Shown in pieces: positions 34,311-42,446 of a DNA stretch of 64,000 nt. Where the stretch lies: the NCBI GenBank assembly GCA_934511365.1, contig CAKSWC010000003.1, positions 1 to 64,000 on the forward strand, given 5' to 3'. Within the stretch, counting starts at the first letter, position 1. The number at the start of each line of letters is the position of its first letter. Both the position numbers and the translations under genes were made by a program. The notes below the pieces were generated by a model that saw only the letters and a program-made list of their open reading frames with translations, did no database searches and had not been told where the DNA came from. Origin of the DNA: an uncultured Eubacteriales bacterium (GTDB lineage: Bacteria > Bacillota > Clostridia > Oscillospirales > Acutalibacteraceae).

Positions 34311-35438
34311 ATGGAAGCACAAACCGTTTTGGTAAAATTCGCCGGAATTGCAAAAGAATTCACGGTTTCAAACACACTGAACCTCGGTTTTACCACTGTC
34401 CGCTGGTACGGAGCAATAATTGCGTTTGGCTTTTTGCTCGCCGTCCTTTTCGGTGGCCGCATTGCCTATAAGTGGAAGATTAATCTTGACAAAATGATTG
34501 ATGTTCTGCTTTACGGAACAATAGGCGGAATTCTTGGCGCAAGACTTTACTATGTTGCGTTCAAGTGGGATTATTACGGTCAACATCTCTCGGAGGTTTT
34601 CAAAATCTGGGAGGGCGGCCTTGCAATCTATGGCGGAATTATTGGCGGATTGCTTGCAGCGTTCATTGTTTGCAAGGCGGAAAAGATGAATTTCTTCAAT
34701 CTCCTCGATATGGCATCCATGAGTTTGCTTATCGGCCAAGGCATTGGCCGTTGGGGTAATTATGCTAACCAAGAGGCTTTCGGCTCTATTACTAACAGAA
34801 ACTGGGGTATGATGAGCGATACCGTTGCCGAATACATCTCTGAACACGCTTCATATTTTGGACTTGGCAATGTTGAAAATGTGAAACAATATATTGCTGA
34901 TAATGACATATATGTTCATCCGACGTTTTTTTATGAGTCCGTCTGGTGTCTGCTCGGATTTTTGGTGCTGTATATCATCATGAGAAAGCGCAGAAAATTC
35001 AGCGGCCAGCTCTTCCTTTGCTATGGTGTCTGGTATGGCTTTGAAAGAATGGTTGTTGAGGGCTTGCGTTCAGACAGCCTTTATATTGCGAATACATCAA
35101 TAAGAGTTTCGCAAGTGCTCTCTGCCGTGCTGATGCTCGTTTCACTCGTTCTGCTTATTGCACTTTATGTCAAGTTTTCAAAGCACCCGAAGCCGATTGA
35201 AGGAATCGACTTTTTCCCGCCGAAAACAGAAAAAGAACTTGAAGCCGAAAAGCGCAAGGCTGAGAAAAAGGAGCTCAAAAAGAAGGCCAAAGGTGTTGTT
35301 ATCCGCGACGGAAAGATTGTTGCCCGTCTTGACAAACATCAAGCCGAAGATCAGCTTGAAGAAGGCAGAGATGATGCTATTGTGAACGCCGAGGAGGAAC
35401 TTGAAAGCAGGGAGGATGCCTCCGATGACGATACTTGA
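34311..35438 (+). CDS. lgt: Prolipoprotein diacylglyceryl transferase with charged C-terminal tail
   Basis: 375 residues; the enzyme core is ~290 residues. Membrane helices carry YGGIIGGLLAAF, the Lgt signature GIGRWGNYANQEAFG, HPTFFYES and ERMVVEGLRSDSLY. It transfers diacylglycerol from phosphatidylglycerol to the lipobox cysteine of prolipoproteins such as the binding protein at 27.5 kb. After the last helix there is a ~75-residue highly charged Lys/Glu tail (EKELEAEKRKAEKKELKKKA) not needed by other Lgt proteins. GGAGG is 7 bp upstream. Confidence 0.95.
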   Translation: MEAQTVLVKFAGIAKEFTVSNTLNLGFTTVRWYGAIIAFGFLLAVLFGGRIAYKWKINLDKMIDVLLYGTIGGILGARLYYVAFKWDYYGQHLSEVFKIWEGGLAIYGGIIGGLLAAFIVCKAEKMNFFNLLDMASMSLLIGQGIGRWGNYANQEAFGSITNRNWGMMSDTVAEYISEHASYFGLGNVENVKQYIADNDIYVHPTFFYESVWCLLGFLVLYIIMRKRRKFSGQLFLCYGVWYGFERMVVEGLRSDSLYIANTSIRVSQVLSAVLMLVSLVLLIALYVKFSKHPKPIEGIDFFPPKTEKELEAEKRKAEKKELKKKAKGVVIRDGKIVARLDKHQAEDQLEEGRDDAIVNAEEELESREDASDDDT

Positions 35439-36279
35439 TGGAAAATTAACTGCCTTTGAAGTGTGCGAAAAAGTTAAAAAGCGGGTTGACTTCCTTTTGG
35501 ATAATGGAGTCGAACCTTGCCTTGCCGTGATAATTGTCGGTGATGATCCGGCCTCAAAGGTTTACGTTAATAACAAAGAAAAAAAATGTGCCTCGGTAGG
35601 AATCAAGTCTCTCAAGTTTTCATATTCAAATAAAGTTACTCAGGATGAGATACTTGACCTGATTGATACATTGAACAAAAGCCGAATTGTCCACGGAATT
35701 CTCTGTCAGCTTCCTTTGCCGGAGCATATTGACGAAAAGGCTGTTATTGAAGCAATTTCGCCGGAAAAAGATGTTGACTGCTTTTGCAGCGTTAATGTCG
35801 GAAAACTCTGGACGGGGAATGCCGCTTTTGAGCCGTGTACGCCTGCCGGAATAATGGAAATGCTCCATAGATATGACATTGACGTAACCGGAAAGAACTG
35901 CGTGATTGTTGGCCGCAGCAATATTGTTGGAAAGCCTCTTGCCGCGCTGATGCTTCAAAAAAACGCAACCGTTACCCTTTGCCACTCAAAGACAAAAGAT
36001 CTTGCATCTGTTTGCCGCAGCGCTGACATTCTTGTTGCAGCGATCGGAAAAGCAAAGTTTATCACAGCTGATATGGTTAAGGAAAATGCCGTTGTTATTG
36101 ATGTCGGTATTAACCGACTTGAGGACGGAAAACTTTGCGGTGATGTCGATTTTGACGCGGTCAAAGATAAGGTTTCATTTGTCACGCCCGTTCCGGGTGG
36201 CTGCGGGCCGATGACAATAGCAATGCTTATGCAAAACACAGTCAAAGCCTGTGAATTTCAGAATAAAGGAGTTTTATAA
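35425..36279 (+). CDS. folD: Bifunctional methylenetetrahydrofolate dehydrogenase/cyclohydrolase
   Basis: 284 residues from ATG 35425 (GGGAGG 9 bp upstream), overlapping the end of lgt by 14 bp. Signatures VGDDPASKVYVNNKEKKC (catalytic Lys in the YVxxKxK motif), GILCQLPLPEHI, ISPEKDVDCF, CTPAGIMEML and VVGRSNIVGKPLAALMLQ, ending PGGCGPMTIAMLM. It interconverts methylene-, methenyl- and formyl-THF and so feeds MetF and purine synthesis. Confidence 0.97.
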   Translation: MTILDGKLTAFEVCEKVKKRVDFLLDNGVEPCLAVIIVGDDPASKVYVNNKEKKCASVGIKSLKFSYSNKVTQDEILDLIDTLNKSRIVHGILCQLPLPEHIDEKAVIEAISPEKDVDCFCSVNVGKLWTGNAAFEPCTPAGIMEMLHRYDIDVTGKNCVIVGRSNIVGKPLAALMLQKNATVTLCHSKTKDLASVCRSADILVAAIGKAKFITADMVKENAVVIDVGINRLEDGKLCGDVDFDAVKDKVSFVTPVPGGCGPMTIAMLMQNTVKACEFQNKGVL

Positions 36280-36280
36280 C

Positions 36281-36817
36281 ATGAACAAAAAGCTTTATAC
36301 AAGTCCCGATAAAAAAATCTGCGGCGTCTGCGGCGGAATTGCGGACTATTTCAATCTTGATCCGACTCTTGTCAGAGCGATTGTTGCCTCGGTGGCTTGC
36401 CTCACGGCAATTATTCCGGCTCTTGTTGTATATTTTATTATTGCGCTCGTTATGCCGAAGCCGCCGGAAAATTATTATCAAATATATAACAACACCTCAA
36501 AGCGTATTTATAAGAGTAATGACAAAAAAATCTGCGGCGTCTGCGGCGGAATTGCGGAATACTGCAATATTGACTCAACCGTTGTCAGACTGATTTTTGC
36601 CCTTGTTTTCCTGCTCTTTGGATACGGTCTTGCTGTCTATATCGTTTGCGCCATTCTGTTTCCGCAGGCACCGGTAATGAACGGCCAGTATTACGATGAG
36701 CAGCAGTTCGGCACCGACCCAAACGCTCAGTATTACAACGGCCAGAATTATAACAATCAGCAGCCATATGAGCAGCCGTACAGTCAGCCCGAAGAACAGA
36801 ACAATAATAACGCCTGA
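36281..36817 (+). CDS. Tandem PspC-domain membrane protein
   Basis: 178 residues with two PspC domains (residues ~2-65 and ~75-135), each KKICGVCGGIA(D/E)Y followed by a transmembrane pair, and a Gln/Asn/Tyr-rich tail. PspC proteins act at the cytoplasmic membrane in envelope-stress responses. The two domains arose by duplication; a 35-bp stretch encoding KKICGVCGGIA is identical in both copies. GGAG precedes the start; the stop overlaps the next start (TGATG). Confidence 0.88.
   Translation: MNKKLYTSPDKKICGVCGGIADYFNLDPTLVRAIVASVACLTAIIPALVVYFIIALVMPKPPENYYQIYNNTSKRIYKSNDKKICGVCGGIAEYCNIDSTVVRLIFALVFLLFGYGLAVYIVCAILFPQAPVMNGQYYDEQQFGTDPNAQYYNGQNYNNQQPYEQPYSQPEEQNNNNA
36311..36345 (+). repeat. 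35-bp perfect internal repeat, copy 1
   Basis: Identical to 36524-36558. Starts with seven A and continues TCTGCGGCGTCTGCGGCGG. Encodes the conserved N-terminus of each PspC domain. Confidence 0.9.
36524..36558 (+). repeat. 35-bp perfect internal repeat, copy 2
   Basis: Identical to 36311-36345, while flanking codons differ, so recent conversion or strong constraint is indicated. Confidence 0.9.
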
Positions 36818-37494
36818 TGGTTTATATTGCCGACACAAATGATTATGACGACAGCTTTTTTGAAAATGCAGTTTTTATTTTGCCGCATAAGAAGAGAGAA
36901 GAAGTCGTAAAAATTAAGCATGAACTATCTAAAAAGGAAACGGTTCTCGCATGGGCGTTGTTGCGCTTTGTTTTGAACAAAATCGGAAAGCTTGACTTTC
37001 CTACACTTGCTTATTCCGAAAAAGGTAAACCTTTTTTTAAAAAAGAAAACCTATTTTTCAATTTGAGCCATAGTAAAGGCAAGGTTTGTGCCGCAATTTC
37101 GGATGTTGGTGAAATCGGCATTGATGTTCAAAAGCAGAGCAGTTTTTCCGTCAACATGATAAAAAGAGTCTTTGCGGAAAACGAATGTCAGCTTTCTGAA
37201 AATCTGCCGGATAAAGATGCGTTCTTTACCCGGCTTTGGGCAATTAAGGAAAGCTTTCTCAAAAACACGGGAGTTGGCATTGCGTTCGACATTCGTTCGC
37301 TTGATTTTTCAAAGCAGTGTCTTTTTGATAAATTTGAAAAGGACGGACTTTGCTATAATGTTTGGTGTGACGGAGAGTTTTCGTTCAGTGTCTGCGCAAA
37401 GGAAAAAGGGGAGCAGGTGTTTAAAAATGTTGCTCCCGAAAGTATTATTGAGTTTTGCAAAATAACGGCTGCCGCCGCAAAAGGAGAGGTATAA
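36817..37494 (+). CDS. Sfp-type 4'-phosphopantetheinyl transferase
   Basis: 225 residues. Motifs of the Sfp/AcpT superfamily: FNLSHSKGKVCAAISD, IGIDVQK (Mg-binding Asp) and FTRLWAIKESFLKNTG (W-x-x-K-E). It transfers phosphopantetheine from CoA to a serine of carrier proteins. Two-domain Sfp types usually serve secondary-metabolism or special carrier proteins; the only carrier protein in this window is the ACP at 59142, 22 kb away, an obvious candidate client. Confidence 0.9.
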   Translation: MVYIADTNDYDDSFFENAVFILPHKKREEVVKIKHELSKKETVLAWALLRFVLNKIGKLDFPTLAYSEKGKPFFKKENLFFNLSHSKGKVCAAISDVGEIGIDVQKQSSFSVNMIKRVFAENECQLSENLPDKDAFFTRLWAIKESFLKNTGVGIAFDIRSLDFSKQCLFDKFEKDGLCYNVWCDGEFSFSVCAKEKGEQVFKNVAPESIIEFCKITAAAAKGEV

Positions 37495-37498
37495 AGTA

Positions 37499-38884
37499 AT
37501 GAACGCACTGAAGTTTATTAAAGGCAAGCTTGGCTACGGTGTTGGCGCCATCGGTCTTGATTTGAGCTATGGAATGTTTTATTCATTCCTTGCAAAGTAT
37601 CTGACAACAATGAATGTCAGCAAAACATTTTTGCTGGTTTTGACACCGCTTGCAAGAATCTGGGACGGAATCAACGATCCCATGATGGGAACCATTGTTG
37701 ATAATACGCACACGAAAATGGGAAAATACCGACCGTGGATTTTGACCGGTGCCGTTCTAAATGCGTTCGTTCTCGTGTTCCTTTTCAGTAACCCGTTCAA
37801 GCTTTCCGGAGTAGGTCTTTGCGTTTATGTTGCAATTACCTATGTCCTCTGGGGAATGACAAATACTCTTGCTGATATTCCGTATTGGTCAATGGTTCCG
37901 TCTTTCACAAGCGATCCGAAAGAGCGCAATCTTATTGCAACCGTTGCAAGAACATTTTCCGGACTCGGACAGGGTATTGTAACAATCGGAGCTCCGCTTC
38001 TCATGTCGGCTGTCAGCGCCGAGGCGGATTACGCCGATGAACGCAGCTATTTTATCTGCGCCGTTGTTTGTGCTGTCTGCCTTGTTGCTTTTGCCCTTGT
38101 TTGCGTTGGAACAACAAAGGAGAGAGTAACAACAAGTGCGGATGAAAAGTTCTCTTTTGGCCGCGCAATTAAAATTGTTAGAAGCAATGACCAGCTTCTC
38201 ATTTTTATGCTCTTTGCAATGATTTCAAATGCAGGCTGGTATCTTACTTCAGGCGTTGCAGCTTACTATTTTGACGCTGTTGTCGGCGATATAAAGAAGC
38301 AATCGCTGTTCAGCACTGCATCGGGAATCGGCTCTGTTGTGGGTCTGCTTCTTCTTCCCATGCTCACCAAATATATGTCTAAGCGCCGTGCATATCAGGT
38401 TTCGCTCGGAGTTGCTGCTTTCGGTTATGCTGGAATGAGCGTTTGCGCCTTTTCCGGAAGCCTTATCGGTCTTGATATCTTTTATATCATCGGCGCAATC
38501 GGAGTGGCTTCAATGTTTATTGCCCAAACAATTTTCCTTGCAGATATCGTTGATTACGGCGAGTTTAAAATGGGCTTTAGAGCTGAATCTATCACTTTCT
38601 CAATGAAGGGCTTCCTTCAGAAAATGGCTTATACCGTTCAAACAATAATTCTTTTTGCAACCCTTGCGCTTACCAATCATAAAGATGAGCTTCACACAGC
38701 AAACTCGGCTGTCGCCAAAAATGGAATTACCGCCATGCTTTGCGTTATTCCGACTGTGTTATTCATAGTTTCACTCATCATTTTTTCAACAAAGTTCAAA
38801 CTTCACGGCTCGTTTATGGATGAGGTTACAAGAACCGTTACCGAAAACCAGAAGCAGCGTGAACTTGCCGAACAGGCTCAGTAA
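37499..38884 (+). CDS. MFS transporter, GPH (glycoside-pentoside-hexuronide) cation symporter type
   Basis: 461 residues, 12 hydrophobic helices. GPH markers: GYGVGAIGLDLSYGMF at the N-terminus, RIWDGINDPMMGTIVDNT after helix 2, RPWILTGAV, WGMTNTLADIPYWSM and the late LADIVDYGEFKMGFRAE. Members take up sugars or glycosides with Na+ or H+. No glycosidase is adjacent, so the substrate is open. Last gene before the terminator at 38896. Confidence 0.9.
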   Translation: MNALKFIKGKLGYGVGAIGLDLSYGMFYSFLAKYLTTMNVSKTFLLVLTPLARIWDGINDPMMGTIVDNTHTKMGKYRPWILTGAVLNAFVLVFLFSNPFKLSGVGLCVYVAITYVLWGMTNTLADIPYWSMVPSFTSDPKERNLIATVARTFSGLGQGIVTIGAPLLMSAVSAEADYADERSYFICAVVCAVCLVAFALVCVGTTKERVTTSADEKFSFGRAIKIVRSNDQLLIFMLFAMISNAGWYLTSGVAAYYFDAVVGDIKKQSLFSTASGIGSVVGLLLLPMLTKYMSKRRAYQVSLGVAAFGYAGMSVCAFSGSLIGLDIFYIIGAIGVASMFIAQTIFLADIVDYGEFKMGFRAESITFSMKGFLQKMAYTVQTIILFATLALTNHKDELHTANSAVAKNGITAMLCVIPTVLFIVSLIIFSTKFKLHGSFMDEVTRTVTENQKQRELAEQAQ

Positions 38885-38895
38885 AACAGAATTAA

Positions 38896-38924
38896 AACCG
38901 CCGCGATTGAATTTCGCGGCGGTT
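38896..38924. terminator. Bidirectional terminator between convergent genes
   Basis: Perfect arms AACCGCCGCGA and TCGCGGCGGTT around TTGAATT, between the MFS gene and the PII-like gene. Confidence 0.8.
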
Positions 38925-38949
38925 ATTGAATATGTGGCTAAGCTGCTTT

Positions 38950-39615
38950 TCAGTCTTCATCAAAGAATCCGAAGCCTGCAACCTCGCTGACCGGAAGCGA
39001 AAAAACAATCGCTCCGGCATCGGTGTCAGGACCTGCTTTTTTGAGTATTGACTGCATAATCTGTGCTTTTTGCTCGGCGGCGGAAACGATGAGAATAACT
39101 TCCTTTTCGTTGGCGATTGAAACATTATAGAATTTCGCCGAGCCTTTGGCACCGGTTCCTTTTGCGTGGATAACGGTTCCGCCGCGTGCACCTGCGGCGC
39201 GTGCTGCATTCATAACCGAATCCGTTGCACCCTCATTTGCAATAACGGTTATAAGCTCATAGTCCGGATTAATTTGCGGCGTATATTTCAATGTTGAATC
39301 TTCACCTTTAAGATAGTTCAATGTCTTTCCTCCTCCAATACTTTTAATTGGCATGGCTATCACAATGCCGTGCCCGGGAACGCCGATATGAAGTCTGCGC
39401 TTTTGCTCTTTAATAAAAAGCTTTGTTTTCTCGGTGTCCGCAATGGTAAACACAAGACGTTTTTCGGTTGTTTCAATGCCCAAGAGGTCAAGCATACTCT
39501 GAACGGCGGTTCCTTTGCCTCTGGCCGCAACGGTGAGCGGAAGCTTCATTTCGGCGCAGAGCTTTGAAAGAACGCCGAGTGAATCGGGGGCAATTATTGA
39601 GATAATGTAATTCAT
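38950..39615 (-). CDS. PII-like (P-II family) regulatory protein
   Basis: 221 residues with two ferredoxin-like halves. The second half has the PII-like blocks YELITVIANEGATDSVMNAARAAGARGGTVIHAKGTG and EKEVILIVSAAEQ; the first half (YIISIIAPDSLGVLS, HGIVIAMPIKSIGGG) is a diverged copy. PII-like proteins bind nucleotides and gate membrane transporters. The gene overlaps the 3' end of the DUF1538 membrane-protein gene by 4 bp, which makes it the probable regulator of that transporter-like protein. Confidence 0.8.
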   Translation of the reverse strand: MNYIISIIAPDSLGVLSKLCAEMKLPLTVAARGKGTAVQSMLDLLGIETTEKRLVFTIADTEKTKLFIKEQKRRLHIGVPGHGIVIAMPIKSIGGGKTLNYLKGEDSTLKYTPQINPDYELITVIANEGATDSVMNAARAAGARGGTVIHAKGTGAKGSAKFYNVSIANEKEVILIVSAAEQKAQIMQSILKKAGPDTDAGAIVFSLPVSEVAGFGFFDED

Positions 39616-41249
39616 ATGTTTTCCGCCTCCCAGAGCTCAACGATGTCATAGTCGCCGTATTCTTCAATTTCCTTTTCTTCTTTAGCGGTTCGCTTTTCAT
39701 AAATCAGACCTATTGTTTGAATTGAAATCAGCGGCATCATTGCAACAAGGGCAACAACTCCGAAAGCATCGCTCAAAACATTGCCGCCAAGCGAGGAACA
39801 AGTACCCAACATGAATTGCAACATGAATGTTGCAGTCATTGGACCGGAGGCAACGCCGCCTGAGTCGAAGGCAATGGCTGTGTAAATATCCGGAACAAAA
39901 AACGAAAGCACAAGAGCGAGTATATATCCGGGAACAACGAACCACAGAATTGAAATTCCGGTAAAAACACGAAGCATTGAAAGCCCCATAGCGATTGAAA
40001 CAGCAACAGAAAGGCTGATTTTGATTGCTTTTCCCGGTATTGCGCCTGCGCTGACATCTTCAATCTGCTTTTCAAGAACTCCGACTGCCGGTTCGGCGGA
40101 AATAATGAACCAACCGAGAATGGCTGCAAGAGGTATCATAAGAAGCGGCGAATGCTTTGCCGCAAACTCAAATCCAAGCGCCAGTCCGAGCGGTGAAAAG
40201 CCAACATTAACGCCTGTTAAAAACAAGACAAGTCCGGCGTATGTATAAAGCAGTCCTATAATGATTTTCAGTAAGTTACGCTTTGAAATTTTCAGTGTAA
40301 AAATTTGGAAAACAAAAAAGATGACAATAACCGGAAGCAAAGCAACGGCTGTTTCTTTAAGATATGACGGCACCGACCTCAAGAAAGCCATGCCGATTTC
40401 GGCTGTATTTGAGAAAGAAACGGCTTCAAAAGCTGTCTCATTTCCGCTTGAAGGATAAAAGAAGCCGAGAATCAAAACGGAAAGAATGGGTCCGATTGAG
40501 CAAAGGGCAACAAGGCCAAAGCTGTCCGCTTCGGCTTTTTTATCACTTCGTATTTTTGAAACGCCGAGACCCATTGCAAGAATAAACGGAACGGTCATCG
40601 GACCGGTTGTTACACCGCCGGAGTCAAAAGCAACGGAAAGGAAGGATTTATCGGAAAAAGCGGCAAGAATAAAAACAACCGCATAGCAAACCAAAAGCAG
40701 CTTTTTGAGGCTTGCGCCCGTAATGATTCTGAGCATACATACCGACATGAACAGGCCGACACCGGTGCCGACCGTTACCAGAAGAACGGTGCTGTCAATG
40801 TGCGGAACGGTTTCCGCAAGCACCTGGAGATCAGGCTCTGAAATTGTTATTGCAAAGCCGAGCATGAAGCTGACGGCAAGAATCAAGGGCATCTTTTTTG
40901 TTTTTGTCAGTGCTGTGCCGATTTTGCTGCCAATCGGAGTCATTGAGGTTTCCGCACCGAGGGAGAAAAGACCCATTCCGGCAACAAGCATTACCGCTCC
41001 GACCAAAAAGCAAAGCAACAAATCGGGCTTCATCGGCGAAACGGAAAAGCACAAAACCAAGACGATTATAACAATCGGAAGAACCGATAGTGCTGCCTCT
41101 TTGATTTTTTCCGGAATTGCCGTGTGCAGTTTTTCAATGTGCAGTTCTTTGCTTATTTCTATCACTCCCTGTTTGAATAAAAATATATGTTGCTTAAAAT
41201 TATAACATATGGGCTTAAAAGATTCAAGCACGGGAGCGTTAAAATACAC
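39612..41249 (-). CDS. DUF1538-family multi-pass membrane protein
   Basis: Up to 545 residues with ~12 helices in two homologous halves. Each half contains a G..L...GAE.SMTPIGSKIG-like or NVGFSPLGLALGFE block, an (S)EPDLQVLAETV / SAEPAVGVLEKQIE block, and a FDSGGVTTGPMTVPFILAMGLG / FDSGGVASGPMTATFMLQF block, the hallmarks of DUF1538. The exact start is uncertain: the first ~28 residues look non-coding, and a GTG at 41165 is a shorter alternative, but neither has a good ribosome binding site. Function unknown; transporter by topology. Confidence 0.82.
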   Translation of the reverse strand: MYFNAPVLESFKPICYNFKQHIFLFKQGVIEISKELHIEKLHTAIPEKIKEAALSVLPIVIIVLVLCFSVSPMKPDLLLCFLVGAVMLVAGMGLFSLGAETSMTPIGSKIGTALTKTKKMPLILAVSFMLGFAITISEPDLQVLAETVPHIDSTVLLVTVGTGVGLFMSVCMLRIITGASLKKLLLVCYAVVFILAAFSDKSFLSVAFDSGGVTTGPMTVPFILAMGLGVSKIRSDKKAEADSFGLVALCSIGPILSVLILGFFYPSSGNETAFEAVSFSNTAEIGMAFLRSVPSYLKETAVALLPVIVIFFVFQIFTLKISKRNLLKIIIGLLYTYAGLVLFLTGVNVGFSPLGLALGFEFAAKHSPLLMIPLAAILGWFIISAEPAVGVLEKQIEDVSAGAIPGKAIKISLSVAVSIAMGLSMLRVFTGISILWFVVPGYILALVLSFFVPDIYTAIAFDSGGVASGPMTATFMLQFMLGTCSSLGGNVLSDAFGVVALVAMMPLISIQTIGLIYEKRTAKEEKEIEEYGDYDIVELWEAENI

Positions 41250-41261
41250 TTTGATTCAAAT

Positions 41262-41306
41262 TTAAAAAAGAGCGGCAAACTCCGTAAATGGAATCTGCCG
41301 CTTTTC
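41262..41306 (-). terminator. Terminator of the two-component/PepSY operon
   Basis: On the minus strand AGCGGCAGATTCC pairs with GGAGTTTGCCGCT, followed by CTTTTTTAAATTT; 12 bp past the PepSY gene stop. Confidence 0.85.
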
Positions 41307-41317
41307 GGGTTTTAAAA

Positions 41318-42385
41318 TCAATCGTCAATGTCCTTTTCAAAATCAATGATTTTGCCGGTCTTTGCGTTTATTGAGTATTCATATTCAAATCTTCCGGAGT
41401 AAAACTCAACTTCGTATTCATAAATTCCTTCATCCTTGTCAAGCTTAACTTTTTTAAAGCTGACATCATTTTCGTTAAGTCCTGCATGGGAGAGGGCAAT
41501 TTGCTTTGCTTTGTTGATACTAATAAACGATGATGTTTGTTCGGCGGGTTTTTTGGTTGTCTGTGCCGCTGTTGTTTTTTGGGGACGTGTTGTCTGATTT
41601 TCGGAACCGATCGGTCTGTCAATATCCTTTTCAAGAATTGAGCCGGTTTTGGCATTGATTGAATACTCATACTCTGTCAAGCCGACATAAAATTTAATGT
41701 CATATTCATAAATGCCGTCATCCTTTTCAAGCTTTGCTTTTGTAAAGAATGCCTTTGATTTTTTAACACCTGAATCGGCAAGCGCAATCTCTTTTGCCTT
41801 TGCGGCGGTAATGAATGCCGATGTCTGTTTTTTGGTTGTTGTCGGTGCGGCTGTGGTTCTAATTTCAGTCTTTGCTTCGGTTGTGTTTTTGGATTCTGTG
41901 TTGGGCTCGGTTTTAGCCTGAGCTGTTACCGGAGCGGCAGTTGTGGATTTTGTTGACGAAACGGTTGTTTCCGGGGCTTTGGTTGTTGCCTGAACTGTGG
42001 TTGTTGCCGGAGCTGTGGTCGATGGTACTGTTGTTGCCGTGGTTGAGGTGACGGATGAGGTTGTTCTTTCGTTCTTGTCGTCAGTATCATTGTCAATATC
42101 ACGACTGATGATTTCGCCCGTTTTAGCGTCAATGATATAATCATAATCGTTTTGACCGTATTCAAATTCAACGTCAAAAATCTGCTTCAGATTTTTCTTT
42201 GAAAAAACGGACTTAACTTCCTTTGCGCTCTCAGCACTGACTCCTGCGTCCTTCAACGCAATTTCAAGTGCCTTTTGTGAGCCTATTGAGCTTTTTTCGG
42301 CTGGGGTTGCAAAGGTCATAACCGTTGCGGCGGCAAGAATGCAGGCAAGAACAAGTGAGCAAATAATTACGGCTGTTTTTTTCAT
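41318..42385 (-). CDS. Secreted triple-PepSY protein with Thr-rich linkers
   Basis: 355 residues: signal peptide (AVIICSLVLACILAAATVM), then three PepSY domains (about residues 35-95, 195-255 and 290-350), each ending in a YDY/YEYSINAKTG.I motif. They are joined by low-complexity Thr/Ala/Lys linkers (TTATTVPSTTAPATTTVQAT) typical of cell-surface spacers. PepSY domains inhibit peptidases or act as surface sensors. It is the last gene of an RR-HK-PepSY operon, as PepSY genes often are in Firmicutes, and is probably regulated by or modulates that system. Confidence 0.88.
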   Translation of the reverse strand: MKKTAVIICSLVLACILAAATVMTFATPAEKSSIGSQKALEIALKDAGVSAESAKEVKSVFSKKNLKQIFDVEFEYGQNDYDYIIDAKTGEIISRDIDNDTDDKNERTTSSVTSTTATTVPSTTAPATTTVQATTKAPETTVSSTKSTTAAPVTAQAKTEPNTESKNTTEAKTEIRTTAAPTTTKKQTSAFITAAKAKEIALADSGVKKSKAFFTKAKLEKDDGIYEYDIKFYVGLTEYEYSINAKTGSILEKDIDRPIGSENQTTRPQKTTAAQTTKKPAEQTSSFISINKAKQIALSHAGLNENDVSFKKVKLDKDEGIYEYEVEFYSGRFEYEYSINAKTGKIIDFEKDIDD

Positions 42386-42446
42386 AAAGCATTCTCCTTA
42401 ATGTTTTATTGTGACATGAGTATAATGCTCGATTGTTAAAGCCAAA

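Noticed and set aside
36311..36558. Repeats as a possible CRISPR or recombination array
   Set aside because: Only two copies, both in frame inside duplicated PspC domains. No cas genes or spacers exist in the window.
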